NCBI RefSeq assembly: GCF_048820935.1
Contig: NZ_JBMERD010000008.1
Span: 94,575-158,574 of the forward strand
Reading direction: 5' to 3'
Origin: Algicoccus sp048820935
GTDB taxonomy: Bacteria > Pseudomonadota > Gammaproteobacteria > Burkholderiales > Burkholderiaceae_B
Length of the DNA stretch: 64,000 nt
The translations under genes were made by a program, and so were the position numbers. Below the pieces are notes generated by a model. The model did no database searches. It was not told where the DNA came from and saw only the letters and a list, made by a program, of their open reading frames with translations. Below are positions 43,105-51,140 of the stretch, piece by piece; positions within the stretch are counted from its first letter, which is position 1; each line of letters starts with the position of its first letter.

Positions 43105-44045
43105 ATAGTTCCCACTCAAATAACAAAACACTGCCATTCATTGTGCTGGCCATCTTGGCGTTGGTTGTCATTGCTGTGCCGTATGTGGGTAACACCTACC
43201 TAGTCAAGATTGTGATTAACTTGTGCATCCTGATTGGTTTAGCAGCAAGCTGGAACCTGGTGGGTGGATTGGCGGGGCAATTGTCTTTTGGTCATGCTGC
43301 ATTTTTTGGGATGGGTGCGTATGTGCTTGCCGTGGCATCCGATCATCAGATTCCCTATCCGGTGGCATTTTTGCTCGGCGGATTTGGGGCGGTTGTCCTG
43401 TCACTAATTGCCTATCCGACTTTCAGAACGAGCGGGACTTATTTTGCAATTATTACGATTGCATTTCTGGAATCCGCTAAGCTTATAGCCGTCAACATGG
43501 AAGGCATCACGCACGGTAACTCGGGCTACATCATCATGGACTCTTTCATGAGTAATGATTTGTTCCCTTATTACTTGATTGCTGGAATTGCTGCGCTGAT
43601 CTTGCTGTTGTCTTGGGTCATTATTCATTCACGCTTTGGTTTGCGTTTGCGTGCTTTGAGTCAAGATCAGGATGCGGCGCAAGATCTGGGTGTTCCCGTT
43701 CAGCAATACAAGATGGCAAGCCTTGCAATCAGTGCGTTTTTCTGTGGCGTTCTAGGCGCTTATTACGCCAAGTACATTGGCTTTATTGATCCGGAATCTG
43801 TGTTCTCCATTCGCTGGAGTTTTGACATGATCATGATGTCAATCATTGGCGGTTTAGGCACATTTTTTGGTCCGATTGTCGGTGCGATTGTGCTGACTTT
43901 GGTGTCCGAGTTCTTCAGAATTACGGTGCCTTCTTTGAGCCTGTTGGTCTATGGCGCCATCATGATGTTGATGATTGTGTTCTGGCCGAGCGGCATTGTG
44001 GGCTTCTTCCAGAGGCTTTCTTCCGGCTTCAAGAGAGGTAACTGA
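43101..44045 (+). CDS. livM: Branched-chain-type ABC permease LivM
   Basis: The 314-residue integral membrane protein has LGLAASWNLVGGLAGQLSFGHAAFFGMGAY and SRFGLRLRALSQDQDAAQDLGV, typical of LivM permeases. SIIGGLGTFFGPIVGAIVL near the C-terminus matches the conserved coupling-helix region. It overlaps livH by four bases and livG by one base (TGATG). Confidence 0.9.
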   Translation: MNSSHSNNKTLPFIVLAILALVVIAVPYVGNTYLVKIVINLCILIGLAASWNLVGGLAGQLSFGHAAFFGMGAYVLAVASDHQIPYPVAFLLGGFGAVVLSLIAYPTFRTSGTYFAIITIAFLESAKLIAVNMEGITHGNSGYIIMDSFMSNDLFPYYLIAGIAALILLLSWVIIHSRFGLRLRALSQDQDAAQDLGVPVQQYKMASLAISAFFCGVLGAYYAKYIGFIDPESVFSIRWSFDMIMMSIIGGLGTFFGPIVGAIVLTLVSEFFRITVPSLSLLVYGAIMMLMIVFWPSGIVGFFQRLSSGFKRGN

Positions 44046-44737
44046 TGTTAAAAGTCGAAGGTTTATCAAAGTCATTCCGGGGATTGCGCGCAGTCAATGA
44101 GGTCAGTTTCAACGTGGCGCAAGGTGAGGTGATCGGACTGATCGGACCTAACGGTGCCGGAAAAACGACCTTGTTTAACATGATCTCAGGCCGGATCCGC
44201 CCTGACAGTGGACGTGTTCATTTCAACGGTGAAGACATCACGGGTAAGCAGGCGAACTGGATTGCTAAACGAGGTTTGCAACGAACTCACCAGATTGTGA
44301 AGCCGTTTAATGAAATGACGGTTTACGAAAACATGCAGATTCCCTTTCATCGTAAGGGTGATGGGCAGGTTTATGAAATGCTTGAGTTTCTGGGCTTGTC
44401 ATCGACCCTGAATGATCTGGCGAAGAATCTGACGTTTCCGAACCAGAAAAAACTGGAGCTGGGCAGAATCCTGATTTCAGAACCCAAGATGGTGTTACTC
44501 GATGAGATCGCGTCAGGTCTGAACCCGACAGAAATCGTTGATTACATTGAGTTGATCCGCGCAGTGCAACAAAAGGGCATCACAGTCATTCTAGTGGAGC
44601 ATATTATGCACTTCGTTAAAGAGTTGTCTGACCGGATTGTAGTGCTGGATCTGGGGGCAAAGATTGCGGATGGGTTGCCAGAAGACGTGCTGAAAGATCC
44701 CAAAGTCTTGACAGCGTACCTGGGTCAGAGCGAGTAA
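44045..44737 (+). CDS. livG: Branched-chain-type ABC ATPase LivG
   Basis: The 230-residue ATPase has Walker A GPNGAGKTTLFN, the LivG-typical RGLQRTHQIVKPFNEMTVYENM, and Walker B MVLLDEIASGLNPTE. The signature is poorly conserved: the stretch LAKNLTFPNQKKLELGRILI replaces the usual LSYGQQ/LSGGQ loop, with no Ser-Gly-Gly. This is unusual for a working ABC subunit, although LivG proteins often have degenerate versions (LPYGQQRRLEIARAL). The partner LivF has a full signature. Confidence 0.9.
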   Translation: MLKVEGLSKSFRGLRAVNEVSFNVAQGEVIGLIGPNGAGKTTLFNMISGRIRPDSGRVHFNGEDITGKQANWIAKRGLQRTHQIVKPFNEMTVYENMQIPFHRKGDGQVYEMLEFLGLSSTLNDLAKNLTFPNQKKLELGRILISEPKMVLLDEIASGLNPTEIVDYIELIRAVQQKGITVILVEHIMHFVKELSDRIVVLDLGAKIADGLPEDVLKDPKVLTAYLGQSE

Positions 44738-44742
44738 AAGTC

Positions 44743-45447
44743 ATGCTTGAAATCAAAGATGTAAATGTAAGTTATGGCAATGTTCAGGTTCTCTGGAATC
44801 TGAGTATGCATGTCAAAGACCGTGAAGCACTGGCCATCTTGGGTGCCAATGGTGCAGGAAAAACCAGCCTTTTGCGCACGATTTCTGGTCTGAATGTGCC
44901 CACATCTGGAGAAATTCGCTTTCAAGGCGAAAACATCGTCGGTGTGGAGCCTTATAAGATCACGCAGATGGGCATTGCGCACGTTCCTGAAGGTCGTAGC
45001 CTGTTTCCCAATATGTCGGTGGGCGAGAACTTAGTTCTGGGGGGTAATCTTTCGACACCACAACAACGTGCACAAACATTGGAGTGGGTGCTCAGTTTGT
45101 TTCCAAAGCTTGAAGAGCGTTACAAGCAAAGTGCGGGCTCATTGAGTGGTGGTGAACAGCAGATGGTGGCACTTGGGCGTGCTTTGATGCTTAAACCCAA
45201 GTTGTTGCTTTTGGATGAACCATCGACTGGGTTGGCCCCCATCATGTTGCCAGTCATCTTTAACGCAATCGAGAGTATTAAAGATGAGGGTCTGACGGTC
45301 GTCGTGGTGGAGCAGCACGTTCAGGAAGCGTTTAAACATGTGGAGCGTGCCTACATCATTGAAAACGGGCGTATCACCATTGAAGGTCTGCCAAAAGACC
45401 TCGAAAACAATCCAGAAGTTCGTAGAGCTTATCTGGGTATTGATTAA
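44743..45447 (+). CDS. livF: Branched-chain-type ABC ATPase LivF
   Basis: The 234-residue ATPase has Walker A GANGAGKTSLLR, the LivF pattern HVPEGRSLFPNMSVGENL, a full signature LSGGEQQMVALGRALM, Walker B LLLLDEPSTGLAP, and the H-loop VEQHVQ. It begins five bases after livG and pairs with it as the second nucleotide-binding subunit. Confidence 0.93.
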   Translation: MLEIKDVNVSYGNVQVLWNLSMHVKDREALAILGANGAGKTSLLRTISGLNVPTSGEIRFQGENIVGVEPYKITQMGIAHVPEGRSLFPNMSVGENLVLGGNLSTPQQRAQTLEWVLSLFPKLEERYKQSAGSLSGGEQQMVALGRALMLKPKLLLLDEPSTGLAPIMLPVIFNAIESIKDEGLTVVVVEQHVQEAFKHVERAYIIENGRITIEGLPKDLENNPEVRRAYLGID

Positions 45448-45467
45448 ATTAAATCAAGGGGAGACAA

Positions 45468-45662
45468 ATGCAGGATCAAACCGTCTTTAACGATGATCGG
45501 GCACAAAAGCTCGCACGGGCCCTGGCGTTGGCCGATACGCAGGCACTTAAAGCACAATTTGCAGCAAATGAGGCAGCTGACGAGAAGATCAAACAAATGA
45601 TCGGGATTGCGTTGACCGCACCTGTTTTTTCAGTCAATCAGAAGGTTGCGAGCGATGAGTAA
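45468..45662 (+). CDS. Small protein overlapping the amidase gene, function unknown
   Basis: The 64-residue product is soluble and mostly helical (LARALALADTQALKAQFAANEAADEKIKQMIGI) and ends with a proline- and valine-containing tail (TAPVFSVNQ). A GGGGAG site precedes its ATG and its last eight bases overlap the amidase start, so the two are coupled. I do not recognise a family. Small partners of amidases exist (GatC for GatA, AtzG for AtzE), and position and size would fit such a role, but I see no clear sequence match to either. Confidence 0.7.
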   Translation: MQDQTVFNDDRAQKLARALALADTQALKAQFAANEAADEKIKQMIGIALTAPVFSVNQKVASDE

Positions 45663-47046
45663 TACACCCGAAAACATTTGTGCATTGAGCTTGACGCAAC
45701 TCTCAAAAGCTATTCATAGCAGAGAGATCACCTCGCAAGCGGCAACCGAGGCGATTTTCCAGCGCATTGATGAAAAAGATTCACAGATCAATGCGTATGT
45801 GCACCTGTTCCGTGAAGCAGCTTTGCGCCAAGCGCAGCAAGCCGATCAAGAGATTGCACAAAATCAATCGCGCGGTCCACTGCATGGTGTGCCCGTTGCG
45901 ATTAAAGACATGATTGATACGATTGAGGGACCCACCACCATGGCGTCTCCGATTTATAAAGATCATGTGGCAGGGCGTAATGCCACGGTGGTGGATCGAT
46001 TGGATCAGGCAGGTGCAATCCTGATTGGTAAGCTCAATATGCACCAATTTGCGTTCGGTGCCATGGGTGACCGATCGTTGGAAGATCCAGCCAGAAACCC
46101 CCATGATTTGTCCAAAATTACAGGTGGCTCGAGCTCTGGTTCTGGCGCAGCTGTTGCAGCTGATATGGCGTTTGCAACGATTGGAACCGATACCGGTGGT
46201 TCAATCCGTATTCCTGCCTCTTGTTGCGGCATTGTGGGGATGAAGCCGACTTTTGGGACGGTCAGTAAATATGGTGTCTTCCCTTTGAGTTGGACGCAAG
46301 ATCATATTGGGCCCATGACAAAAACGGTCGCGGATAACGCCACTTTTCTGAATGTGCTTGCAGCCCATGATCCAAAAGATCCCTATTCCTTGCGCCGACC
46401 TGAAGAAGATTTTGGTGCGTTGATTGGGCAAGCGGTAACTGGTTTGAAGGTGGGGGTGCCAGAAAATTATTTTTTTGACATCATGGAGCCCGAGGTTCAG
46501 AAGATTTTTGATAGAAATGTCAAAGTCTTGCAAGATCAGGGTGTTGAAATTGTTCCGATTCAACTGCCCTTGATGGATGAGTTGATGGCTGCGAATCAGA
46601 TGATTCTTGCGTCCGATGCGTATGCCGTCCTGGGTGAACATGTTGTCAATCAGCCAGAAAACTTTGATCCTGAAGTCTTGACTCGAATACTGTCAGGGGC
46701 AGGTGTTTACGCCAGTCAGTACGTGCGAATGCTGGCGGCAAAGAATCAAATCATTGAAGCCCATGCAAAGGTGATGGCATCACTCGATGCGGTGATCACA
46801 CCGACTTTGTGTGTGCTGCCGTTTGACATTGATCAGCGCCAGATTGATGTCCAGGGTGTTATGCATCAAGCGCGTGTCATTGTGCGTATGACTGTGCCTG
46901 CGAACTTGACGGGTTTCCCAGCGATTTCTGTACCAGGTGGTCGTGTCGGTGCTTTGCCGGTCGGAATTCAGATGATGGGATTGCCGTATACGGAAGGCAA
47001 ACTGTATCAGTTGGCCGCCGCACTGGAAGCTGCCACAGACGCATAA
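45655..47046 (+). CDS. Amidase signature family hydrolase (GatA-like)
   Basis: The 463-residue protein is an amidase-signature enzyme that cleaves amide bonds. The catalytic triad can be placed: Lys84 in VAIKDM, cis-Ser159 in GGSSSGS and the nucleophile Ser183 in DTGGSIRIP, with the same spacing (75 and 24 residues) as the Lys142-Ser217-Ser241 triad of fatty acid amide hydrolase. It follows a LivKHMGF importer and a 64-residue partner gene, overlapping the latter, so the likely task is hydrolysis of an imported amide. The start at 45655 is an ATG; a TTG at 45646 is possible. A terminator follows the gene. Confidence 0.9.
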   Translation: MSNTPENICALSLTQLSKAIHSREITSQAATEAIFQRIDEKDSQINAYVHLFREAALRQAQQADQEIAQNQSRGPLHGVPVAIKDMIDTIEGPTTMASPIYKDHVAGRNATVVDRLDQAGAILIGKLNMHQFAFGAMGDRSLEDPARNPHDLSKITGGSSSGSGAAVAADMAFATIGTDTGGSIRIPASCCGIVGMKPTFGTVSKYGVFPLSWTQDHIGPMTKTVADNATFLNVLAAHDPKDPYSLRRPEEDFGALIGQAVTGLKVGVPENYFFDIMEPEVQKIFDRNVKVLQDQGVEIVPIQLPLMDELMAANQMILASDAYAVLGEHVVNQPENFDPEVLTRILSGAGVYASQYVRMLAAKNQIIEAHAKVMASLDAVITPTLCVLPFDIDQRQIDVQGVMHQARVIVRMTVPANLTGFPAISVPGGRVGALPVGIQMMGLPYTEGKLYQLAAALEAATDA

Positions 47047-47073
47047 ATTAAAGCTCGATGTTGTGAGCACTTA

Positions 47074-47111
47074 GGCCGGATTGGGTGTGATTTGCCTAGT
47101 CCGGTTTTTTT
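47074..47111 (+). terminator. Terminator after the amidase gene
   Basis: GGCCGGATT at 47074-47082 pairs with AGTCCGGTT at 47098-47106 using three G-U pairs, followed by a T run. It closes the importer and amidase operon. The further 280 bases to the next gene are without a gene I can support. Confidence 0.65.
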
Positions 47112-47391
47112 GTTGGTTACGCATATTTTGCTCAAGAAAACACACAAAAATTGATCGTGTCTGGAGGTTATAGAACGTGTGGATGGTGGAATGTTGAAAA
47201 GGTTAAAGCCTTTGTGAATGCTGGTCTTCGCTGGATGATTTTAGAGTTTTTGTGACTCTAAAGCGTATTGGACTAAGCGTTTTTACTGATTGTGAACCCT
47301 AAGAAAAGTAGCGCATGATGCAAAGGACTTGAAGTTTGTATTTGTTTTCTTTCGCTTTGCGACAGGTTCGTTCATTTCTTAAGGGGCTCAT

Positions 47392-48480
47392 ATGCAACGT
47401 CGATCTTTTATCAAAAAAGCCGCTCTGGGTGCGGCAGCTGGGGGTGCAGCTTTTGCAGCACCGGCGATTGCTCAGGAAAATCCTACGATTCAATGGAACT
47501 TGGCGTCCAGTTTCCCGCGCAGTGCAACGGCGATCTACAACGGTGGTGAAAACGTTGCTAAATATATTTCAGAAGCCACAGGCGGCAAATTTAAGATTCG
47601 TGTCTATCCAGCCGGTGAGCTGGTGCCTGCACTAGGTGTGCTTGATGGTGTTGAAAACGGAACCGTTGAGTGTGGACACACAGCTTCGTATTACTACTAC
47701 GGTAAAAACCCAGCGCTGTGCTTTGATGGTGCGGTGCCATTTGGTATGAACGCGCGGCAGATAAATGCTTGGATGCGTGCAGGCGACGGCATGACGCTCA
47801 TGCGCAAGCTCTATTCCAAATACAATATTGTGAACTTCCCATGTGGAAACACAGGTGCCCAGATGGGTGGCTGGTTCCGTAAAGAAGTTAAAACGGTTGA
47901 GGATCTGAAAGGTCTGAAATTCCGTGCATCCGCCTTTGCTGGCGCTGTCTTAATGAAGCTAGGTGTGGTGCCTCAGCAAATTGCGGGTGGTGATATTTAT
48001 CCTTCCCTCGAAAAAGGCACGATTGATGCAGCCGAGTGGATTGGGCCTTATGATGATGAGAAGCTGGGTTTCCATCGCGTTGCGCCTTATTACTACTTCC
48101 CCGGCTGGTGGGAAGGTTCATTGCAGGTCTCACTGTATGTGAACAAAGATAAATACGAAGGCTTGCCACAAAACTACAAAGACATTATTGCGCAAGCGTC
48201 TGCAACAGCCACTGAAACCATGCTGGCCACGTTTGATGCAGAAAATCCGAATGCACTTAAACGCCTTATTGGTGAAGGTGCCAAGCTGCGGATGTTCTCT
48301 AAGCCAGTGATGGATGCTTGCTACAAAGCGGCTGAAGAGACTTACGCAGAGCTTTCCGCTAAAGATCCTGAATTCAAAGAAATCTATGAGAACTACATGA
48401 AGTTCCTCGCGATGGAAGTGCCCTGGTTCCGTATCGCAGAAGGCAGTTTTGATCAGTTCATGGCATCGGTCGTCAAGTAA
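47392..48480 (+). CDS. TRAP substrate-binding protein, TakP-like, with twin-arginine signal
   Basis: The 362-residue receptor begins with a twin-arginine signal (QRRSFIKKAALGAAAGGAAFAAPAIAQ), so it is likely exported folded. The mature domain has the TakP-like markers WNLASSFPRS near the start, EWIGPYDDEKLGFHRVAPYYYFPGWWEG and FRASAFAGAVLMKLGVVPQQIAGGDIYPSLEKGTIDAAEW. TakP-type proteins bind alpha-keto acids such as pyruvate or oxobutyrate with a metal ion. DctQ- and DctM-type permeases follow. The gap of about 110 bases before them holds two strong hairpins. Confidence 0.9.
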   Translation: MQRRSFIKKAALGAAAGGAAFAAPAIAQENPTIQWNLASSFPRSATAIYNGGENVAKYISEATGGKFKIRVYPAGELVPALGVLDGVENGTVECGHTASYYYYGKNPALCFDGAVPFGMNARQINAWMRAGDGMTLMRKLYSKYNIVNFPCGNTGAQMGGWFRKEVKTVEDLKGLKFRASAFAGAVLMKLGVVPQQIAGGDIYPSLEKGTIDAAEWIGPYDDEKLGFHRVAPYYYFPGWWEGSLQVSLYVNKDKYEGLPQNYKDIIAQASATATETMLATFDAENPNALKRLIGEGAKLRMFSKPVMDACYKAAEETYAELSAKDPEFKEIYENYMKFLAMEVPWFRIAEGSFDQFMASVVK

Positions 48481-48495
48481 TTGTCGTTTGTCTGT

Positions 48496-48513
48496 CTGGC
48501 CTGATCAGGCCAG
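48496..48513. repeat. Perfect 18-bp palindrome between receptor and permease genes
   Basis: CTGGCCTGATCAGGCCAG lies 15 bases after the receptor stop codon. It is an uninterrupted palindrome followed by only three T, so it is a poor terminator. It may shield the receptor mRNA from 3' decay or bind a protein. Confidence 0.6.
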
Positions 48514-48528
48514 TTTCCCGCCCCTATT

Positions 48529-48560
48529 CTGCGGTTCGTCTGCTGAGTGACGAATCGCAG
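48529..48560 (+). other. Intercistronic stem-loop before the DctQ gene
   Basis: A 12-pair stem (TGCGGTTCGTC region with GACGAATCGCA, one G-U) encloses an eight-base loop and ends 28 bases before the DctQ start. The outer CCCC at 48521-48524 and GGGG at 48560-48563 can extend it. No T tract follows. It probably sets the ratio of receptor to permease mRNA. Confidence 0.6.
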
Positions 48561-48588
48561 GGGCTGCTTCTATAGAGTGATTCGCAAC

Positions 48589-49200
48589 ATGCAAATGCTG
48601 CTTGCTTTGGCAAGACTGATTGATGCGTTGACGCGACGTGTTGGTCAAGCTGTGACCTGGCTGATTTTGGTCGCAGTGCTCGTCAGTGCCACCAATGCCA
48701 CAGTGCGTAAGATTTTTAATGTCAGCTCCAATGCGTGGCTTGAGCTTCAGTGGTACCTGTTTGGAGCCATTTTTATGCTCGCCGCGGGCTATACCTTGCT
48801 TAAAAATGAACATGTCCGTGTTGATGTGCTTGCATCCCGGTTTTCTCGCCGCACTCAGCTTTGGTTAGAAATTTTTGGGGTGGTGTTTTTTCTGTTTCCA
48901 GCTTGCGCCCTGATTATGTGGCTGGGTTGGCCATTCTTTATGGATGCTTTTGTGCGTATGGAGCAATCGGGTAATGCGGGTGGACTAATTCGCTGGCCTG
49001 CCAAACTGATGATTCCGGTTGGTTTCGCATTGCTGTTACTGGCTGGTTTGTCACATTTAATTAAGTGTGTGGGTGCGTTGATGGGGATTGCTCCGGATCC
49101 GCGTGATGTGACGCAAGGTAAGAGCGCCGAAGAAGAACTGGCCGAAGAAATCGCGCGTGAAGCCCAAGCGCGTGAAGCCGGCGTTCTGAAGGAGCATTGA
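48589..49200 (+). CDS. TRAP small permease DctQ-type subunit
   Basis: The 203-residue membrane protein has four hydrophobic segments with the DctQ features VSSNAWLELQWYLFGAIFMLAAGYTLLKNEHVRVDVL. The start is uncertain: ATG 48589, ATG 48595 and a GTG at 48577 all fit in frame and none has a strong site. The C-terminus is an acidic helix (SAEEELAEEIAREAQAREAG) that extends beyond the usual DctQ end. It precedes the DctM gene by two bases. Confidence 0.88.
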   Translation: MQMLLALARLIDALTRRVGQAVTWLILVAVLVSATNATVRKIFNVSSNAWLELQWYLFGAIFMLAAGYTLLKNEHVRVDVLASRFSRRTQLWLEIFGVVFFLFPACALIMWLGWPFFMDAFVRMEQSGNAGGLIRWPAKLMIPVGFALLLLAGLSHLIKCVGALMGIAPDPRDVTQGKSAEEELAEEIAREAQAREAGVLKEH

Positions 49201-49202
49201 GC

Positions 49203-50951
49203 ATGGAAGCGTTTTTGATTGCCAACATGGCTCCGGTGATGTTTATCACCCTCGTGCTTTTGTTGCTGGTCGGGTTCCCAGTGGCCTTTGCACTGGCAGC
49301 GAACGGTATTTTGTTTGGGTTAGTCGGAATCTATCTGGATTTATTGTCACCCGCACTGTTTCAGGCCTTGCCTCAGCGGGTGTTTGGCGTGATGTCCAAT
49401 GATGCCCTTTTAGCAATCCCGTTTTTTACATTCATGGGCTTGATTCTTGAGCGCTCAGGGATGGCGGAGGATTTGCTTGAAACTATCGGTCAGTTGTTTG
49501 GGCCATTACGCGGTGGGCTGGCGATTGCGGTCGTTTTAGTCGGTGCCATGTTGGCGGCAACCACAGGTGTGGTGTCTGCGTCGGTGATTTCGATGGGGTT
49601 GATTTCGTTACCGATTATGTTGCGCTATGGGTATGACCGTCGACTGGCAACAGGGGTGATTGCGGCTGCGGGCACCTTGTCCCAGATTATTCCGCCTTCG
49701 TTGGTTTTGATTGTGCTGGCGGATCAGCTGGGGCGCTCAATCGGGGATATGTATAAAGGGGCGTTTTTACCTGGTTTCGCACTCACAGGGTTATACATTC
49801 TCTATGTCATGGTGATGGCGTGGATGCGGCCTAAATCGGCACCAGCGATTCCGCCTGAGCACCGAGCATTTATTGAACCGAATGGCAGTCATGGCACTCG
49901 TTCATTGTTGGTTTTGATGGTGATTGCGGCCATTATCTCGATTGCCGGTGTGCAGATGATTTTCCCAGATGGGGATGGTCACGTCGATGAAACCATTGTG
50001 ACCAGTATTCTGATTTGGGGGTTCTCAGCTTTTATCATCGCTGTCGTCAACAAAATTCTGCGCTTAGGCTGGTTGTCTCAGTTGGCAGAACGTGTCACGT
50101 TTGTCATGATCCCACCGCTTGCCTTGATCTTTCTGGTGTTGGGGACGATTTTTATCGGGGTTGCCACACCAACGGAAGGTGGTGCCATGGGAGCTGTAGG
50201 TGCTCTCATCATGGCGATCAGTAAAAAAAGGTTGAACTTTAAATTGTTACGCCAAGCGATGGATACCACCACAACATTGACTTGTTTTGTGGTGTTTATT
50301 TTGATCGGATCATCGGTTTTCAGTTTGACATTCCGTGGCGTCAATGGAGATCTCTGGGTAGAAAGTTTACTGATTGGCTTGCCCGGTGGCGAAATGGGCT
50401 TTTTGATTGTGGTCAGCTTGTTGACCTTTGGCCTAGCCTTTTTCTTGGACTTCTTTGAGCTTGCTTTTATCGTGGTGCCGTTGATTGCGCCTGTGGCTGA
50501 GAAGTTGGGCATTGACATGATTTGGCTGGGCATTTTGCTCGCAGTCAATATGCAAACATCCTTTATGCATCCGCCATTTGGTTTCGCACTGTTCTATTTG
50601 CGATCTGTGGCGCCGAAGAAAGACTATCTGGATAAGATCACTCGCAAGATGATTCCCAAAGTGTCGACTGGCGATATCTATTGGGGATCGGTGCCATTTA
50701 TTGTGATTCAGATTGCGATGGTGATTCTTGTGTTGATGTTCCCAGGTATGGTCACACACTATAAAGCGGATCGGCCGGTGGTGAATGTGGATGAGATTAG
50801 TCTGGACTTTGGGCAGACTGAGTCTTATGGGTCAGGCGGTTATGGAACTGGTGGTTATGGGTCTGGATTTGGAGGCTTTGGTTCAGATGATGCAAAGTCA
50901 GAAGAAGAAAAGACGGACGATGATGACCAGTTCACAAAGATGTTTAAGTGA
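49203..50951 (+). CDS. TRAP large permease DctM-type subunit with glycine-rich tail
   Basis: The 582-residue permease is of the long DctM class used by TakP-type systems. It has about fourteen hydrophobic segments and the signatures DALLAIPFFTFMGLILERSGM, GAMLAATTGVVSASVISMGLISLP, PPSLVLIVLADQLG and FIGVATPTEGGAMGAVGA. The last 60 residues differ: ESYGSGGYGTGGYGSGFGGF is a glycine-tyrosine repeat, followed by an acidic end (KSEEEKTDDDDQ). That tail follows the last membrane segment and should lie at a membrane face. The ATG at 49203 is eight bases after AAGGAG. Confidence 0.92.
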   Translation: MEAFLIANMAPVMFITLVLLLLVGFPVAFALAANGILFGLVGIYLDLLSPALFQALPQRVFGVMSNDALLAIPFFTFMGLILERSGMAEDLLETIGQLFGPLRGGLAIAVVLVGAMLAATTGVVSASVISMGLISLPIMLRYGYDRRLATGVIAAAGTLSQIIPPSLVLIVLADQLGRSIGDMYKGAFLPGFALTGLYILYVMVMAWMRPKSAPAIPPEHRAFIEPNGSHGTRSLLVLMVIAAIISIAGVQMIFPDGDGHVDETIVTSILIWGFSAFIIAVVNKILRLGWLSQLAERVTFVMIPPLALIFLVLGTIFIGVATPTEGGAMGAVGALIMAISKKRLNFKLLRQAMDTTTTLTCFVVFILIGSSVFSLTFRGVNGDLWVESLLIGLPGGEMGFLIVVSLLTFGLAFFLDFFELAFIVVPLIAPVAEKLGIDMIWLGILLAVNMQTSFMHPPFGFALFYLRSVAPKKDYLDKITRKMIPKVSTGDIYWGSVPFIVIQIAMVILVLMFPGMVTHYKADRPVVNVDEISLDFGQTESYGSGGYGTGGYGSGFGGFGSDDAKSEEEKTDDDDQFTKMFK

Positions 50952-51070
50952 CAAGTTCGTCCAGTACAGATACGGCTGATGTCGGCCAGAGACGCTGATC
51001 ATTGGGGATATACCCTTGTTTTGTCGGTTTGTTATGGGTTTTACTGAGATTGCCTGATATAAAGAATAGT

Positions 51071-51098
51071 TGGACCGTTTCGAAATAAAGACGGTCCA
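51071..51098. other. Hairpin before the TAXI receptor gene
   Basis: TGGACCGT at 51071-51078 pairs perfectly with ACGGTCCA at 51091-51098 around a 12-base loop. A second inverted copy of ACCGTC follows at 51100-51105. No T run follows. It lies 43 bases before the TAXI start and may be an operator or an mRNA structure. Confidence 0.5.
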
Positions 51099-51140
51099 AA
51101 CCGTCACGTACGGGCCAAGTTGAATTTTTCTGGAGACAAG

